Shown: one piece after another, positions 62,605 to 64,000 of the stretch
How positions within the stretch are numbered: the first letter of the stretch is position 1
Layout: the number at the start of each line of letters is the position of its first letter
NCBI RefSeq assembly: GCF_014205225.1
Contig: NZ_JACHNB010000001.1
Coordinates: forward strand, 7,111,501-7,175,500
Length of the DNA stretch: 64,000 nucleotides
Direction: 5' to 3'
From: Actinoplanes octamycinicus
GTDB lineage: Bacteria > Actinomycetota > Actinomycetes > Mycobacteriales > Micromonosporaceae
Translations under genes and position numbers: made by a program
The notes under the pieces: generated by a model
The model's database searches: none
What the model was told of the DNA's origin: nothing
Seen by the model: only the letters and a program-made list of their open reading frames with translations

Positions 62605-64000
62605 CAGCCCTCCCGGGTCAGGTCGAAGCGGCTGACGGTGACCGCGCCGCCCAGCGACTGGGTGGCGTAGTTGAAGATGCCGAAGCGGTAGCCCATGAAG
62701 AACTGCCAGGCGTTGTTCAGCGTGAACGCCGGGCCGAGCGGGGTGAACGTGCTGCCGTTGGTGCTGTAGGAGAAGGTGGCGGTGCGCCCCGAGCCGGGCC
62801 GAATGTCGGCGGTGGCCCGCAGCCAGATCCGGCCGCCGCTGACCGTGGCGCCGGCCGCCTCGGTCCCGGTGCCGGTGGTGGCCCAGCTGGAGTTCATGGT
62901 CAGGCCGTTGGTCATCGACACCCGGGTGACGCCGTTGTCCTTGCGGATGCCGATCCAGGCCGACGAGTCGCGCAGCATCGCCAGGCCGGCCCGGTCACCG
63001 TTGGCCATCTGCGAGTAGTCCAGCTCGATGGTCGCGGTGGAGGCGGGTCCCTGGATCCGGTGGGTGAGCGTGTTCCGGGCGTTGTAGAGGTCGTTCGTCA
63101 CCGTGGCGGTGGACAGCCGCAGCCCGTTGCCGACGCTGAACCGGCTGGTGTCCGGGTTGTGGTTCCACTCCCAGCGGGGCCCCAGAGCGCTTCCGGTGAA
63201 GGTGTCCGGGCCGATCATCGAGGCCACCGTCTTGGACGTGGTGATGTTCGGTTTCGGGTACGTCGCGCCCCACCGCCCGTTCACCGTGGTGAGCACCGGC
63301 CAGTCGTTGCTCCAGGTGATCGGGGCCAGCGTGGGCACCCGGCCGCCGGGGTAGGCGTCGGTGAACGCCATGTACCACCAGTCGCCGTTCTGCGTCTGCA
63401 CCAGGCCGCCCTGGTGCGGCACCCCGCCCCCGGAGATCGGGCCGGGCAGATCGAGCAGGACCTGACGGCTCTCGTACGGCCCCCACGGGCTGGTCGAGCG
63501 CAGCACGTACTGCCCGTTGGCCGGGCGGGTCAGCCAGATGTAGTAGTAGTTGCCGCGCTTGTACATCCGGCTGCCCTCGAGGGTGCCGATGCTCGACGGG
63601 GTGGTGTAGACGGTCTGCGCCCGGACCTGCGAGGTCAGGTCGGCGGAGAGCTGGGCGACGCTGATCGTGCCGTTGCCGTAGGCGACGTACGGCGTGTCGT
63701 TGTCGAAGAGCAGGCCGGCGTCGTAGTAGCAGTTGTTGATCCGGGCCTTCTTCGACCAGGCGCCGTCCACCGCCGACGCGGTGTAGACGTAGGTGCGGTT
63801 GAACTCGGTGCAGCCCAGCCAGTAGTAGGTGCTGTTGCTGGGCCGGTAGTTGAACGCCGACGCCCAGATCCCCTTGACGTAGGCACGGCCGCCGGACAGG
63901 TCGTAGGCGGACGAGTCGAAGTCCAGGCGGGGCACCGAGTGGCCGGCGTACTCCCAGTTCACCAGGTCGTAGGAGCGCAGGATCGGCGCGCCCGGCGAGT
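62604..64000 (-). CDS. GH43 family hydrolase with C-terminal DUF1349-like domain (5' end outside window)
   Basis: The visible ~465 residues begin inside the GH43 propeller (SPGAPILRSYDLVNWEYAGH, then NYYYIWLTRPANGQYVLRST and GGGVPHQGGLVQTQNGDWWY), followed by a concanavalin-like C-terminal domain (IELDYSQMANGDRAGLAMLR, RPGSGRTATFSYSTNGSTF). This is the form of GH43 beta-xylosidases and alpha-L-arabinofuranosidases acting on xylan fragments. The start lies beyond base 64000; the frame is open to the window edge. It is the first visible gene of the GH43-GH127-GH62 operon. Confidence 0.9.
   Translation of the reverse strand, partial: SPGAPILRSYDLVNWEYAGHSVPRLDFDSSAYDLSGGRAYVKGIWASAFNYRPSNSTYYWLGCTEFNRTYVYTASAVDGAWSKKARINNCYYDAGLLFDNDTPYVAYGNGTISVAQLSADLTSQVRAQTVYTTPSSIGTLEGSRMYKRGNYYYIWLTRPANGQYVLRSTSPWGPYESRQVLLDLPGPISGGGVPHQGGLVQTQNGDWWYMAFTDAYPGGRVPTLAPITWSNDWPVLTTVNGRWGATYPKPNITTSKTVASMIGPDTFTGSALGPRWEWNHNPDTSRFSVGNGLRLSTATVTNDLYNARNTLTHRIQGPASTATIELDYSQMANGDRAGLAMLRDSSAWIGIRKDNGVTRVSMTNGLTMNSSWATTGTGTEAAGATVSGGRIWLRATADIRPGSGRTATFSYSTNGSTFTPLGPAFTLNNAWQFFMGYRFGIFNYATQSLGGAVTVSRFDLTREG

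Noticed and set aside
60475..62670. A 731-codon frame antisense to the GH127 gene
   Set aside because: Its product is Gly/Arg/Val-rich with no domain signature, while the opposite strand carries a complete, well-motivated GH127 enzyme.

Overview
The window is very GC-rich (codon third positions almost all G or C), with many GTG starts, LacI/TetR/PadR/HxlR/MerR regulators, secreted polysaccharide hydrolases carrying ricin-type or cellulose-type binding modules, and several genes with a TANNNT hexamer 6-10 bp before the start codon. This points to a soil actinomycete, most likely Actinoplanes or a relative in the Micromonosporaceae. That placement is inferred from style and gene families, not from a marker gene. 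I saw no rRNA or tRNA gene, CRISPR array or replication origin.

Layout. 1-6.6 kb: the end of a cation/proton antiporter, a VanZ-like membrane protein, then a secreted GH64 beta-1,3-glucanase and a secreted GH92 alpha-mannosidase, each behind a palindrome over its promoter. 6.7-12 kb: an unknown protein, an XRE regulator facing a Nudix hydrolase, a chain of very small overlapping genes, and an orphan LacI regulator. 12.1-12.8 kb: a non-coding array of ~70-bp repeats, six direct and three inverted. 12.8-19.2 kb: a LytR-C protein, then a beta-glucoside operon (binding lipoprotein, two permeases, GH1 beta-glucosidase) divergent from its LacI repressor, with matching operators at both promoters. 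19.3-31.2 kb: a secreted S37 peptidase, a phosphoesterase and many small single-function genes, including a 52-residue secreted peptide with a repeated AKPLRAE motif. 31.2-38.7 kb: regulator/oxidoreductase pairs (TetR, MerR, AraC, HxlR), a decayed TauE fragment and a methyltransferase. 38.7-44 kb: a PAS-GAF protein, a GH18 chitinase, and an MFS exporter whose leader encodes a 7-codon peptide and can fold over the exporter's ribosome-binding site, followed by 35-bp tandem repeats and a PadR regulator. 44.1-49.7 kb: a TnpB-only IS200/IS605-type element, a truncated SARP-like regulator, an epoxide hydrolase and a frameshifted NACHT NTPase. 49.9-56 kb: an LPXTG surface protein, a chemoreceptor, a GAF-PP2C phosphatase and a GGDEF-EAL protein. 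56-64 kb: an arabinoxylan cluster, with a GH10 xylanase and a tightly coupled operon of GH43, GH127 and GH62 enzymes.

The genes work together mainly in plant and fungal polymer breakdown: glucan, mannan, chitin, xylan and arabinan chains are cut outside the cell, and beta-glucosides are imported and split by GH1 under LacI control. The rest is regulation, signalling and small stress or detoxification enzymes. The items most worth testing are the MFS leader, the 12-kb repeat array, the TnpB element with its predicted guide RNA, the repaired-looking NACHT frameshift and the AKPLRAE peptide.
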